Assembly (NCBI GenBank): GCA_959602045.1
Contig: CAUGRT010000007.1
Span: 7,472-71,471 of the forward strand
Reading direction: 5' to 3'
Source: an uncultured Clostridia bacterium
Lineage (GTDB): Bacteria > Bacillota > Clostridia > UBA1381
Length of the DNA: 64,000 nucleotides
In this document: in pieces, positions 18,785 to 28,136 of the stretch
How positions within the stretch are numbered: position 1 is the first letter of the stretch
Layout: every line of letters begins with the position of its first letter
Position numbers and translations under genes: made by a program
Notes under the pieces: generated by a model
The model's database searches: none
What the model was told of the DNA's origin: nothing
The model's input: only the letters and a program-made list of their open reading frames with translations

Positions 18785-21700
18785 TTATTGCAGGGTAATT
18801 GCCGGAGTCAAAGAACAAATATTGTCCGAATCATTCCATACAAATCCCTTAATCTGTTTTATTTGTTCGGCGTCATGCTCCAATGTATGCCGTATGGTCT
18901 TGGTAAAGCTGCCGTTATATTCCGGTTCCAGCGTAATAGTTTCAATCTGCACTTCGGATAATGCGCCCGAACGATCATAAACCGCCAATAGCATATCCAT
19001 CGAACATGTCCGAACCGCTTGTTTTTGAATCTGCACTGAGCCCTCAACAACATTCCCGGTTTTTAAGCCGGAAAGATTTTTCAATTCTCTCCCCTCGCTT
19101 GATAAGGTCAGTTCCCCAATCTGCAATGTATCTTCCTCCGTGTCCGATTGGTATCCTATTTTGAGCGCGTCTATATAAATCACGCCGCTCTTACGGCACC
19201 GCATAACGAGCTGATTGAGATGATCCTTTGTCCATGCATAAGTATTTCCGTCTTGCGGCAGCTCCCAGGATAAATACGTCCAGCCATTTTGAGAAACGCT
19301 TTTCCAATCATTGCTGCCCTCAGGCTTTAGCTGAATATTCGCACCGTCGTTATAAATCCAGAAGCCAAAGGTCTTTGGCGTATATCCCTCAAACTCCGGA
19401 ATTTTCCGTCCACCGCAGTACATATATCTGGATCGGAGAACATACGCTTCTTTTCCGTCAATACAATCCACCCGCAGGGACTTGCTCCCATCCTTAACGA
19501 ATTGCAAATCCGAATTTTCGCTAAGAGAATATCCAACTTCAAGCCAATCCTCCGTATAGGTTTCAAACGAATCCAAAACATTCTCCACTTTTTGATATGC
19601 CAAATCCATATTATCAAGATACAAAACCGCATTTTCGCCGCGGTTTTCCCAAATCAGCATATCAATCGTATTAAAACCGGTAATCTCAAAATTCAGTTTT
19701 TGCCACCCATTTTGCAACGTATAGTGAATCTTTGCACTGTCCCAGTTAATTTCTTTTCCGTTTTTATCTCTGCCGTATATGCATAGCGTACTGCCGCTTG
19801 CATTGACTCCGTATACCCATACGCTGAGCTTCACCGGTGTTTCGTTTTCTTTAAAAGTGATTGGCTTGCTGTTGCGGATATATGCCGAACCGGATACCGC
19901 AGTGCTTGCCACTTTTACGGAACCCGAACCGCCTTTGATATACTGCGGATCGGTATTCGTGCTGATTTCAATCGAATTATCCGCCGTTGCCCAGATAAAA
20001 TCCCGATTCTCCATCGGATTCCAAAGCTCCTGTTGATGCGTCTTTTTCACTTTTAAAACCGACACATAATCTCTTGCGATAAGATTCTTCGCAGCTGTCC
20101 CGGTTAAATTGATTTCCTGCTCCGCTCCTGTCAGCAAATCCACTGCCGTAACCGCTCCGGCATCCATTGCCGCAAAATCAATATCAATCGTCGAACCGTT
20201 AAAGCTTCCGCGAAACGGTGTCGCATACCAATACGGGATTAAATATTCCTCATCATTTTCATAAACCTCATACATCAGCTTGCTTGTATTTCCGCTGACG
20301 GTCGGCTGCACCTCCGCTTTGGTTACGTTGTCTTGAAAGACCGAATTATAGCGCTGCAACGCGTACCATGCCGGAGTACGGCTCCCGTCCGTCCACACCA
20401 GCGTTGAAATGACTTTCGGTGCGCTGATAGAATCCACCGTAAACCAAAAGGTTCCGTCAACGCCCAGCTTTTTATCAATGCCATACTGTCGGGTCAGCCA
20501 TTTTGCCTGAATAATATTATTCTCCTCCGTATACTCCAACGGCTCGCTGACCTCCGTAACCATAATCTGAATATCCGTCGAATAGCTGTCCACCAATGCC
20601 CGGTATGCTGTCATTTCCTCGGTGTAATCCAGATAAGGCGATAACGAATCCACCGTATCCACTCCGTTTTTCATAAATCGTCCCGAAGCCTCCGGCATAC
20701 TGTAATCAATGCCCGTTTCCTTATAAATATGTACGCCGATTATATCCACAACGTCCTTTAAACCGGCATCGAGCATTTTATCCGTCCACCCGAAATCAAT
20801 CAGCGCCGTCGCAATATTAATTTTAGCGTCCGGATCAATCGACTTGATTCTTTCCGCCACTTTCTTGATAACATAGGCATATTTTTCGGCACGGCTGTTG
20901 TCGGCTGAATTGATTTCTCCGAAAATCCCCCAGACGCTGACATAATTCTTTAAGGCTTCCACCCGGCTCTCAATCGCTTGAATATACCGCTCCGCCGCCG
21001 CGTCGGGGTCTGCGTTAATTTCATCCCATGACGGCGCGTTGGTGAAACGATATAAAATCTGAATACCCTTATCGGAAATCTTTTTGAAATTTTTAATTTC
21101 GGTTGCCGAAGGAGAAGTCGAGTTACCGCTTTTTACAGTATTATAAGCAAATTCGTTGGTAATGTTGACCCATTTTACACCGGTAAGAAATGTATCATCA
21201 TAGAATGTTTCGTAATCAAATTCATCTCCGTTTAAGGGATTGCATGCCGTTGCACGCGCTCCGTTTTCGTAGAGAGCAACGTTATTGGAATCTGTATCAT
21301 AGACCGCAATTTCTGCAATCTGAGCATAATAGGTCGATTCACTCTGCGGTTTCAGAGTTTTGGAAACAATCCGCACAAACCGCGCCTGCGTATCCTGTGA
21401 TAAAGTATAGGTTAAAACCTCCTGCCGTGCAGTGCTGACGCCGCGTACATTTTTTACGGTCGTCCATGTCCTGCCCGTCAGACTTGTCTGAATGTCAAAA
21501 TCAATCGGGAAATTACTGCCGTATAATTTGGTCGTCAAGGCAACTTTGCGAATGGTGGTTAAAGACGGAAGCTGCACCTGAATCCACTCATTTTCCGGCG
21601 TACTGTTCCCGTAATAAAGTCCCGATGAATAACACGTTGAGGGATCGCCGTCAATTGCAAGCTGCGGACTGTACATCTTCCAAAGGGTATTTTCATCATA

Positions 21701-22390
21701 GAAAATCACCTCTTGGCTGTTCATATAAGTAACGCCGCTTCCGCTGTCACCGCCCCCGGAGATTTCCATTTGCCGCAAAGAATTACTGTTGTCCAGCTGC
21801 ATTGTCTGCGGCTGATCCGGCACCGTTGCTGCAAAGCCCGGATTTTCCTTATTGTCCACTTTTAAAGCGTCCATATAAATAGTCTTTGCCTCGGTGGCTT
21901 TCGGACTTTTCAGAACGATACTGTAAATATAATTGACATCAAACATATCCAGCGTAACATACTTCCATCCGTCAAAATTCATATACAGAGATTTCGTTCT
22001 CAGGCTCTTTCCGGCTGAATCCTTATAATTAAAATACAACGATAACGAATCATCATTGCAGCCGTAAATCCAAAAGCTTACGCTGTCGGCAATTTTCTGA
22101 TCCCGAACCACATTCCATCCGCCCTGTGACCAATTCTTATTCGCAAATTCATATTCATAAGATGTATCACTGCTCTTAAACTGCATCGCTGCCGAAGCCG
22201 ATCCGGATTTTACATACTGTCCGTCGGTGCAAACCGAAATATAACTGCTGCCGCTGCCTGCTTTCCAATCAGAAACCGTTTCAAATTCCTCTGTCGGATT
22301 TTCCTCCTGCGCAAGCACGGACGGCGTTATCGCCGTAACGCCCGAAAAAGCAATTGCCGCTGCCGTAATCAATCCAAAAAAACGTTTCAT
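18785..22390 (-). CDS. Large secreted GH-A-like glycoside hydrolase with CBMs
   Basis: Start ATG 22388-22390, with AAAGGA upstream. 1201 residues, signal peptide to ~27 (SVLA-QE). Order: CBM-like sandwich (~35-180), F5/8 type C domain (~235-365), TIM barrel (~380-690), beta domain, two CBM sandwiches (~800-940 and ~945-1095), and the shared C-terminal Ig-like module (~1100-1201, LLAVYDRSGALSEV ... KGFVWNDSD). Candidate catalytic residues are E492 (WGIFGEIN) and E613 (IMVTEVSE). The catalytic part is paralogous to the hydrolase at 5885, but the acid/base motif reads G-E instead of the usual N-E, so substrate or activity may differ. It has its own promoter with the GACATTTTTA operator and its own terminator, so it is a monocistronic member of the local regulon. 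Confidence 0.87.
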   Translation of the reverse strand: MKRFFGLITAAAIAFSGVTAITPSVLAQEENPTEEFETVSDWKAGSGSSYISVCTDGQYVKSGSASAAMQFKSSDTSYEYEFANKNWSQGGWNVVRDQKIADSVSFWIYGCNDDSLSLYFNYKDSAGKSLRTKSLYMNFDGWKYVTLDMFDVNYIYSIVLKSPKATEAKTIYMDALKVDNKENPGFAATVPDQPQTMQLDNSNSLRQMEISGGGDSGSGVTYMNSQEVIFYDENTLWKMYSPQLAIDGDPSTCYSSGLYYGNSTPENEWIQVQLPSLTTIRKVALTTKLYGSNFPIDFDIQTSLTGRTWTTVKNVRGVSTARQEVLTYTLSQDTQARFVRIVSKTLKPQSESTYYAQIAEIAVYDTDSNNVALYENGARATACNPLNGDEFDYETFYDDTFLTGVKWVNITNEFAYNTVKSGNSTSPSATEIKNFKKISDKGIQILYRFTNAPSWDEINADPDAAAERYIQAIESRVEALKNYVSVWGIFGEINSADNSRAEKYAYVIKKVAERIKSIDPDAKINIATALIDFGWTDKMLDAGLKDVVDIIGVHIYKETGIDYSMPEASGRFMKNGVDTVDSLSPYLDYTEEMTAYRALVDSYSTDIQIMVTEVSEPLEYTEENNIIQAKWLTRQYGIDKKLGVDGTFWFTVDSISAPKVISTLVWTDGSRTPAWYALQRYNSVFQDNVTKAEVQPTVSGNTSKLMYEVYENDEEYLIPYWYATPFRGSFNGSTIDIDFAAMDAGAVTAVDLLTGAEQEINLTGTAAKNLIARDYVSVLKVKKTHQQELWNPMENRDFIWATADNSIEISTNTDPQYIKGGSGSVKVASTAVSGSAYIRNSKPITFKENETPVKLSVWVYGVNASGSTLCIYGRDKNGKEINWDSAKIHYTLQNGWQKLNFEITGFNTIDMLIWENRGENAVLYLDNMDLAYQKVENVLDSFETYTEDWLEVGYSLSENSDLQFVKDGSKSLRVDCIDGKEAYVLRSRYMYCGGRKIPEFEGYTPKTFGFWIYNDGANIQLKPEGSNDWKSVSQNGWTYLSWELPQDGNTYAWTKDHLNQLVMRCRKSGVIYIDALKIGYQSDTEEDTLQIGELTLSSEGRELKNLSGLKTGNVVEGSVQIQKQAVRTCSMDMLLAVYDRSGALSEVQIETITLEPEYNGSFTKTIRHTLEHDAEQIKQIKGFVWNDSDNICSLTPAITLQ

Positions 22391-22456
22391 ATTCCCGAAA
22401 TCCTTTCTTTTGCTTAAAATTACAAAATATGCATGATACCATTGATTGCCATTTAT

Positions 22457-22509
22457 ATTATATCAGCTTTTCGAAATTGCGAAAAGGACGGTATGGCAAT
22501 AAAAATGTC
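22457..22509 (-). promoter_or_regulatory. Hydrolase promoter with GACATTTTTA operator
   Basis: TATAAT (22457-22462 on the minus strand) lies exactly 37 bp downstream of GACATTTTTA (22500-22509). The second half-site position reads GTCCTTTTCG. An extra inverted repeat, CTTTTCG/CGAAAAG, lies between. Transcription would give a leader of ~60 nt. Confidence 0.6.
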
Positions 22510-22519
22510 TGAAATTTCA

Positions 22520-23446
22520 CTATTGGCAAAGAATCTCCCGAACCCTATCAATAAAACGCTTTGCCGCCGTTGAGAGATACTTGTTTTTATTATACCCTAT
22601 GGATAAAATGCTTTCACAACGCTTCTCGCGGATTGGCATAAAGCATACCTGAGAGGCGCTGTCATGCAAAAGCTCCGTATGCTTTTTTAAAAACATTTCG
22701 GGATAAACCGTGATTCCCATGCCGCGGCAAGCAAGCTCAAACAGGGTTTCTATGTTCTCTGTTTCCATCAGAATTTTAACCGACAGCTCCTTTTCCTCCA
22801 GCCATTCATCTATCATTTTTCTGATTCGGTTTGCCTTGGAAAGCATGAGAAACTGATACTTCAAAAAATCCTCCAACGGTCTTTCCTCCAAAAAATTCTC
22901 CTGCGTTTCCCCATAAATCTGCTCCGCAATTGTCCGCGGAATCACCAAATAGAGCTTTTCCGAATATAAATTGATAATTTCCAGCTCATGATGCGGCTTT
23001 AAATTCGCGCCGATGTATAAATCAATATGCCCCCTCAGCAAATACTCCTCCAGAACCTGCGAATTATTTTCCGTCACATCAATCTTGACAAAGGGATTTT
23101 CCTTTGAAAACCCCGGCAAAATTTCCGGCAAAAAGGCACACCCTCTTGTATAGGAAATTCCAATCCGTAAAATCCCCTGCTCGGATTGATTAAAATCCAG
23201 CATCTCATGCTCCATGTCATCCTTGATTTTCAACAGCTTCACCGCATACTCATATAGCCGTTCCCCGGCATAAGTCAGTGAAAGCCTTTGTCCCCTTTCA
23301 AACAGATGTACATCAAATTCATCCTCCAGTTTTTTAATATGACTGCTTAGGGACTGCTGCGAAACATGTTCCTTTTCCGCCACCCTCGTAATATTTTTTT
23401 CTTCCGCAATCATCACAAAATATTTTAAATTCAAAAAATTTATCAT
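22520..23446 (-). CDS. LysR-family transcriptional regulator
   Basis: A 308-residue LysR protein. The N-terminal winged HTH is clear (FLNLKYFVMIAEEKNITRVAEK, shown by the parts FVMIAEEKNITRVAEKEHVS and LSSHIKKLEDEFDVHLFERG). A periplasmic-binding-like effector domain follows from ~90 (LRIGISYTRGCAFLPEILPGF). It is divergent from the yitT-like gene at 23584 and likely controls it and itself. Its promoter spacer contains a 20-bp palindrome, a probable autoregulatory site. The gene uses TAG as its stop. Effector unknown. Confidence 0.92.
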   Translation of the reverse strand: MINFLNLKYFVMIAEEKNITRVAEKEHVSQQSLSSHIKKLEDEFDVHLFERGQRLSLTYAGERLYEYAVKLLKIKDDMEHEMLDFNQSEQGILRIGISYTRGCAFLPEILPGFSKENPFVKIDVTENNSQVLEEYLLRGHIDLYIGANLKPHHELEIINLYSEKLYLVIPRTIAEQIYGETQENFLEERPLEDFLKYQFLMLSKANRIRKMIDEWLEEKELSVKILMETENIETLFELACRGMGITVYPEMFLKKHTELLHDSASQVCFMPIREKRCESILSIGYNKNKYLSTAAKRFIDRVREILCQ

Positions 23447-23479
23447 ATCCCATTACAGCCTTTCCATTTTATCATTTCT

Positions 23480-23508
23480 ATTATATCACAATCTTTTCAT
23501 TGTGACAA
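23480..23508 (-). promoter_or_regulatory. LysR gene promoter with embedded palindrome
   Basis: On the minus strand TTGTCA (23503-23508), a 17-bp spacer and TATAAT (23480-23485). The spacer contains TCACAAT-N6-ATTGTGA (23486-23505), a plausible LysR operator that would block its own promoter. Confidence 0.75.
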
Positions 23509-23526
23509 CCATCTATAGAAAAGTGT

Positions 23527-23555
23527 TTTACATCCGGTAAATTTTGTTTTATAAT
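23527..23555 (+). promoter_or_regulatory. Promoter of yitT-like gene
   Basis: TTTACA (23527-23532), 17-bp spacer, TATAAT (23550-23555), followed by GAGGAGG and the start codon at 23584. It lies just beside the LysR palindrome. Confidence 0.75.
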
Positions 23556-23583
23556 AGATCTGTTTTCAGAGGAGGTTATACAA

Positions 23584-24441
23584 ATGAAACAAAACATAAA
23601 AAACTTTATGACCATGACGCTTGCCACGGTTCTGATTTCCTGCGGAATCTATTTTTTCAAAATTCCCAATCATTTTTCAATCGGCGGTATCAGCGGTATC
23701 TCGGTCATTTTGGGCGCATTGTTCAAAAATATTCCGACCGAGAATTTCATTTTCATGATCAATATGCTCTTGCTGCTTGCCGGATTTTTAATCATCGGAA
23801 AAGGCTTCGGGGCAAAAACCGTATATTGCAGCATGCTGATGTCCGTTTTGGTTGTACTGTTAAAAAAGCTTGTTCCGCTCCAAGCTCCGCTTACCACTCA
23901 GCCGCTGCTGGAGCTTGTTTTTGCAATTTTCCTGCAAGCCGCCGGCAGTGCGCTGCTCTTTAACTGTGACGCCTCCACCGGCGGTACCGATATTATCGCG
24001 ATGATTATCAAAAAATATTTTCATACCAATATTGCAAAAGCTCTTTTCATCGCCGACTTTTTCATCGTGATGGCAACTGCCTTTGTTTTCGGTATTGAAA
24101 CCTGGCTTTATTCCATGCTCGGCTTTGTCGCAAGAGTATTCCTCGTGAATAACCTCCTAACCGACATCAACATGTCAAAATACTGTACCGTCATCACTCA
24201 GCCGCAATACGAAAAGAAAATCAGCACTTATATTACGAAAACATTGAATAAAAGCGCCACGATTTCCAATGCCTATACCGGGGCGTATAACAACGATAAA
24301 AAAAGCGTCCTTCTCGTTGCGCTTTCCCCTCGTCAGGCACGCAGTTTAAAGGACTATGTAAAATCAGTGGATGAAAAATCTTTTATTATCGTAAACAATA
24401 CCGGTGAAATCAGCGGCAAGGGGTTTCATGAAGCGATATAA
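23584..24441 (+). CDS. YitT family membrane protein
   Basis: A 285-residue protein with five to six membrane helices in the first ~200 residues (ISCGIYFFKIPNHFSIGGIS, FNCDASTGGTDIIAMIIKKY) and a C-terminal cytosolic DUF2179 domain (~200-285). Both fit the YitT/DUF161 family, whose transport role is not well defined. AGAGGAGG lies upstream of ATG 23584. It is divergent from the LysR regulator, the probable controller, and converges with the DMT transporter gene, whose stop lies 3 bp away. Confidence 0.9.
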   Translation: MKQNIKNFMTMTLATVLISCGIYFFKIPNHFSIGGISGISVILGALFKNIPTENFIFMINMLLLLAGFLIIGKGFGAKTVYCSMLMSVLVVLLKKLVPLQAPLTTQPLLELVFAIFLQAAGSALLFNCDASTGGTDIIAMIIKKYFHTNIAKALFIADFFIVMATAFVFGIETWLYSMLGFVARVFLVNNLLTDINMSKYCTVITQPQYEKKISTYITKTLNKSATISNAYTGAYNNDKKSVLLVALSPRQARSLKDYVKSVDEKSFIIVNNTGEISGKGFHEAI

Positions 24442-24444
24442 ACC

Positions 24445-25371
24445 TCATAATTTCTCCCGTTCTGTTTCATGCTTATGCTGAAAATACGGGATCAGATTCA
24501 TACAAAGCGCTCCGCCCAAAATCATGACGGTTCCGATGATATGATAAGGATATAGCTTCTCATGATTAAATATAACACCGACCGCGATGGTAACAACGGT
24601 GGAGATTCCGCTTAATGCCGACACCAACGACGCTTGAATTTTCGAATAGCAGTAATTTGTCATAACCGTTGCCGCAATAGACGAAATCAAACTCAGGAAA
24701 ATCAATCCGCCCCAATTTTGAGGATTGAGCAGGAGATCAAAATAATTATTTAGTGTCCCCGAAGTGATATGAATGATAACATTGATTCCATTAAACAGCA
24801 CTGCCCCGAAAATGCTCGTAAAAAAAGTTGTTTCGATTGCGCTGAATTGCTGCGATGATTTCCGCGTTGCAACCGCATATCCTGCTCCGGATACCATTGC
24901 TAGGATAATTGCCCCAATTCCCCAAGCAGTATTTTTGCCGCTGTTTACGCCAAATGCAACCACAACAATTCCTCCAAGAATCCGAATCAGTAAACAAAGC
25001 TTTTGCAATATGGTTGTTTTTTCTTTAAGGAATACCGTTTCAAGAATGATAATAACGGCAGATGACATTGCCAATAATATTCCTGCCAGCACCGTAGTCG
25101 TTCCCATAATTCCAAAGGTTTCGAAAATAAAATAGCATCCCGGTTCACAAAGCGCAGTGAGCATAGGAAATCGCATATCCTTTCCCCGAAAGCTGACGTG
25201 AATGATACCAGTCAGCTTTAACAGTATAAAAAAGAATGCTGTCAGTAAAAAACGCGTTGCCAACACATCGAATACAGAAGCACCTTGTAAAAGTTGTCTG
25301 GTAAACAAAACAGTTGATCCAAAAATAATAGAACGTATAATAATTAAAATATATGGAATTAGCTTTTTCAT
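24445..25371 (-). CDS. EamA/DMT family transporter
   Basis: Start ATG 25369-25371 (MKKLIPYILIII) follows AAAGGA; an earlier in-frame ATG lacks a site. 308 residues with ten membrane helices in two EamA repeats (PF00892). Family members move metabolites such as amino acids or nucleosides; the substrate here is unknown. It is ~70% identical by eye to the frameshifted copy at 25522-26456, so the pair looks like a tandem duplication, now separated by a long stem-loop repeat. Confidence 0.9.
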   Translation of the reverse strand: MKKLIPYILIIIRSIIFGSTVLFTRQLLQGASVFDVLATRFLLTAFFFILLKLTGIIHVSFRGKDMRFPMLTALCEPGCYFIFETFGIMGTTTVLAGILLAMSSAVIIILETVFLKEKTTILQKLCLLIRILGGIVVVAFGVNSGKNTAWGIGAIILAMVSGAGYAVATRKSSQQFSAIETTFFTSIFGAVLFNGINVIIHITSGTLNNYFDLLLNPQNWGGLIFLSLISSIAATVMTNYCYSKIQASLVSALSGISTVVTIAVGVIFNHEKLYPYHIIGTVMILGGALCMNLIPYFQHKHETEREKL

Positions 25372-25409
25372 ATATCTCTTCCTTTCTTTATTGATGATAG
25401 GCAATTGTA

Positions 25410-25500
25410 AATGTTTATCTGATTTTCATTCTATTACGGCTCAAATATCCGCTATACTGCGCGGAACACGCCTGCATAGAATGAAAAACGGATAAACATT
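25410..25500. repeat. Long stem-loop repeat, family copy 1
   Basis: Arms of 25 nt (25410-25434 and 25476-25500) pair with two mismatches. The 41-nt loop contains ATCCGCTA and TGCGCGGAAC and is ~80% identical to the loop of copy 2 at 41153-41245 read on the other strand. It lies between the two DMT transporter copies. No T-run follows, so termination is not obvious. Confidence 0.8.
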
Positions 25501-25521
25501 CATTCGAGAAATCGCAGTAAA

Positions 25522-26456
25522 TTACATCGCACAATCGCCTGATGAGGAATTGTCTTTTTTGCTAAAATCATGCGGCAGCAAATTCATACAAAGCGCTCCA
25601 CCCAAAATCATAACGGTTCCGACAATATGATATAAATATAGCGTTTCATGATTAAAGAGTACGCCGACCACAATTGTCACAATCGTAGAAATTCCTCCCA
25701 ATGCCGCTGCAAGCGACGCTTGAATTTTTGCATAACAATAATTGCTCATAACCGTTGCAATGACTGAATAAATCAGGCTTAAATAAAGCAGCGGTATCCA
25801 GTTTTGTGAGTCAAGCAACGGTGCAAAATATGTACTGAGCATTCCGTTTACGGCATGGATTCCGACATTGATTCCATTAAACATCACCGCTCCAAACATA
25901 CTCGCGAAAAACGTAATCTCAAAGGAAGTAAACTCCTGCGAGGAATTTCGCGAAGCGATACAAAATCCGGCATTACAAATCATGGTGAGTACCAGAGAAA
26001 TAATTCCCCAAACGGTATTTTTGCCGCTGCTGGTGCTGAAAGCTACAACAACCACACCGCCCATAATCCGAATCAAAAGGCAAAGCTTTGCAATACCGTA
26101 GTTTTCTCTTTCAAAAACAGCGTTTCCAAAATAATAATAACCACCGGTGACATAGCAAGCAGCAGTCCCGTAACAACCGTGGTCGTGCCTTTAACGCCAA
26201 AGGTTTCAAATATAAAATAACCGCACGGCTCACAAAGTGCTGTTAAAATTAAAAACCGCAGATTTTTTCCGCGAAAGCTGACATGAATGATACCGGTCAG
26301 CTTTAAAATCAAGAAAAATATTGCCGTCAAAAGAAAACGCATCGCCAGCACATCAAACACGCCGGTGCTTTCCAAAAGCTTTCCCACAATCAAGTAGGAC
26401 GGACCGTAAATCAAGGCGCGTATAACAATTAAAATATAGGGCATCGACTTTTTCAT
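25522..26456 (-). pseudogene. Frameshifted EamA/DMT transporter (paralog)
   Basis: The N-terminal half starts at ATG 26454-26456 (MKKSMPYILIVI) and runs to a TGA after FLKEKTTVLQSFAF. The C-terminal half continues in another frame from LCLLIRIMGGVVVV. Against the intact paralog (24445), one base is missing in the run CAAAAGCTTTG near 26087-26089, which explains the break. The start overlaps the stop of the upstream serine hydrolase (ATGA). A real mutation and an assembly error cannot be told apart here. Confidence 0.85.
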
Positions 26457-27940
26457 ATTGATTTCCTTTCCGTTCCCGAAGCAAAACCGGAGTAATTCCA
26501 TAAAAAGTCCTCTGCGCATTTTTTCATGAACATTCCCATACGATTTTCCAAAAAACTTAATGTAATATCCAGCGTCCCGAAATACTCGTCAATAATCTGA
26601 ACCTTGATAAAAAGCTTTTGCGGTTCAATCCATGCAGCAGACGCGGCGCATCGGTATTGATGTCCCGGAACCAAAACCGATCCGACCTGATCCGAATATC
26701 CCGTTTCCGGGAAAAGTGAAAATTCATTTTCGCACATCTTAAAAGGAATAGTTTTTCTGCCCTGCGCATTGACATATTCCATCCGTCCGCCATCCTTTTC
26801 AAAAAACAGCTGACACTCGGTAATACCCATCGGATTGGGATCCATCCGATAGCAAACCCCATTGATTGTTTTAGCAAAATCCGAATGTTTTTCTCCGACA
26901 GCAGCTGCAAGCTTTAACCCCTCGGCGTATTCCTTAAGTGCCGTTTCCGCTTTCGGATTTTCGGGAAGCGCTTCGGCTTTTGCAGGTTCAATAATATATC
27001 GAAAAAAGCTATCCATAATAATCTTTTTTGCCGACTCTTTCCCCTGATTATCTGCCGTATAAATCATAATCATATCCGTTTCCGGAATACAAACCGCCAG
27101 CTGACATCCCATACCGTTCATGAAAAATCCGTCATGATAGGTTCGCCAGAATTGGTATCCATAGCCTTGCGTCGAAAATTCGTTGATTCCGCCGGGGTTA
27201 TTGTCGATCTGCTTTGAAACCGCAGCATTCACATACGCTTGATTCAGAATTTGTTCTCCGTCCCAGCGCCCTTGATTCATCACAAACCGCGCCGCCTTTA
27301 ACAAATCCTCCGAGGTGCATAGCAACCCGGAATCGCCCCATGCATGCCCTCCGGGGCAGGTCAGAAAATGAGTTGTTGCGGTCATTCCGATTTTATCAAA
27401 CATCTTTTCATGCAGATATTCTGTCAGGGACTTTCCCGAAAGACGCTCTGCCAGTGCCCCTAAAACAAATGATGCCGAACTGTCATACTGATAAATTGTC
27501 CCCGACGGACGGCTTTCACGAATCGGATTTTCAAAATAAACGCGCACACGATCATCCGGCCGCACACTAAACCAATCGCAGGGTGGCTTTGCCGTACTCA
27601 TCATCAGCATATGCCGGATCGTCTGATTTTTCATATTGACATCCGTGACGTTTTTGGATTCCTCCGGAAAGTAATCGACAATTTTATCATCCAAACAAAT
27701 CAGCCCATCCTGCTCCAAAAAGCCGATTGCCAAAGACACAAAGCTTTTTGTAACAGAATACATTCTGTGCTGAAAATCTCGATGAAACGGAGCATAATAT
27801 TTTTCAAAAAAGAGATGATCTCCTTTTGCTAAAAGAATACTGTGCGTTGATAACCGCGCTTGCTCTAAGGCGGCAATAAAGGCTTGGACGTTCTCGGAGG
27901 GAACGCCGGCATGCTCCGGAGAAATTCGATTTATATTCAT
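26453..27940 (-). CDS. Beta-lactamase-fold serine hydrolase
   Basis: A 495-residue member of the beta-lactamase/penicillin-binding-protein-like family (PF00144). It shows the SxxK motif (YSVTKSF, Ser ~63), a YxS-type second motif (YQYDSSASF) and HAWGDSG further on. No signal peptide is visible, so it is probably cytoplasmic; an esterase or peptidase role is more likely than antibiotic hydrolysis. An AAAGGA site precedes ATG 27938-27940. It is translationally coupled to the broken DMT transporter and divergent from an AraC-type regulator that may control it. Confidence 0.88.
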   Translation of the reverse strand: MNINRISPEHAGVPSENVQAFIAALEQARLSTHSILLAKGDHLFFEKYYAPFHRDFQHRMYSVTKSFVSLAIGFLEQDGLICLDDKIVDYFPEESKNVTDVNMKNQTIRHMLMMSTAKPPCDWFSVRPDDRVRVYFENPIRESRPSGTIYQYDSSASFVLGALAERLSGKSLTEYLHEKMFDKIGMTATTHFLTCPGGHAWGDSGLLCTSEDLLKAARFVMNQGRWDGEQILNQAYVNAAVSKQIDNNPGGINEFSTQGYGYQFWRTYHDGFFMNGMGCQLAVCIPETDMIMIYTADNQGKESAKKIIMDSFFRYIIEPAKAEALPENPKAETALKEYAEGLKLAAAVGEKHSDFAKTINGVCYRMDPNPMGITECQLFFEKDGGRMEYVNAQGRKTIPFKMCENEFSLFPETGYSDQVGSVLVPGHQYRCAASAAWIEPQKLFIKVQIIDEYFGTLDITLSFLENRMGMFMKKCAEDFLWNYSGFASGTERKSI

Positions 27941-27976
27941 AAAAGTATGTTCCTTTCATATAATTTCAAAAAGTTC

Positions 27977-28005
27977 TTGACAGAAATTCTTTTCCCTGTT
28001 ATAAT
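27977..28005 (+). promoter_or_regulatory. Consensus promoter for the AraC-type regulator
   Basis: Perfect TTGACA (27977-27982), 17-bp spacer, perfect TATAAT (28000-28005), giving a leader of ~125 nt before the start at 28137. Confidence 0.85.
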
Positions 28006-28136
28006 CAAGCGTAGTTGAAATGTCACAATTTGTTTAAAAGTATTATACAACTCAAATACCCAAAACTGCAATGAACAATTTTAAGGTCTTTTTTGGGAAT
28101 TAGCATTTTTTTAAGATAAAAGAGGAGGTTATCATC

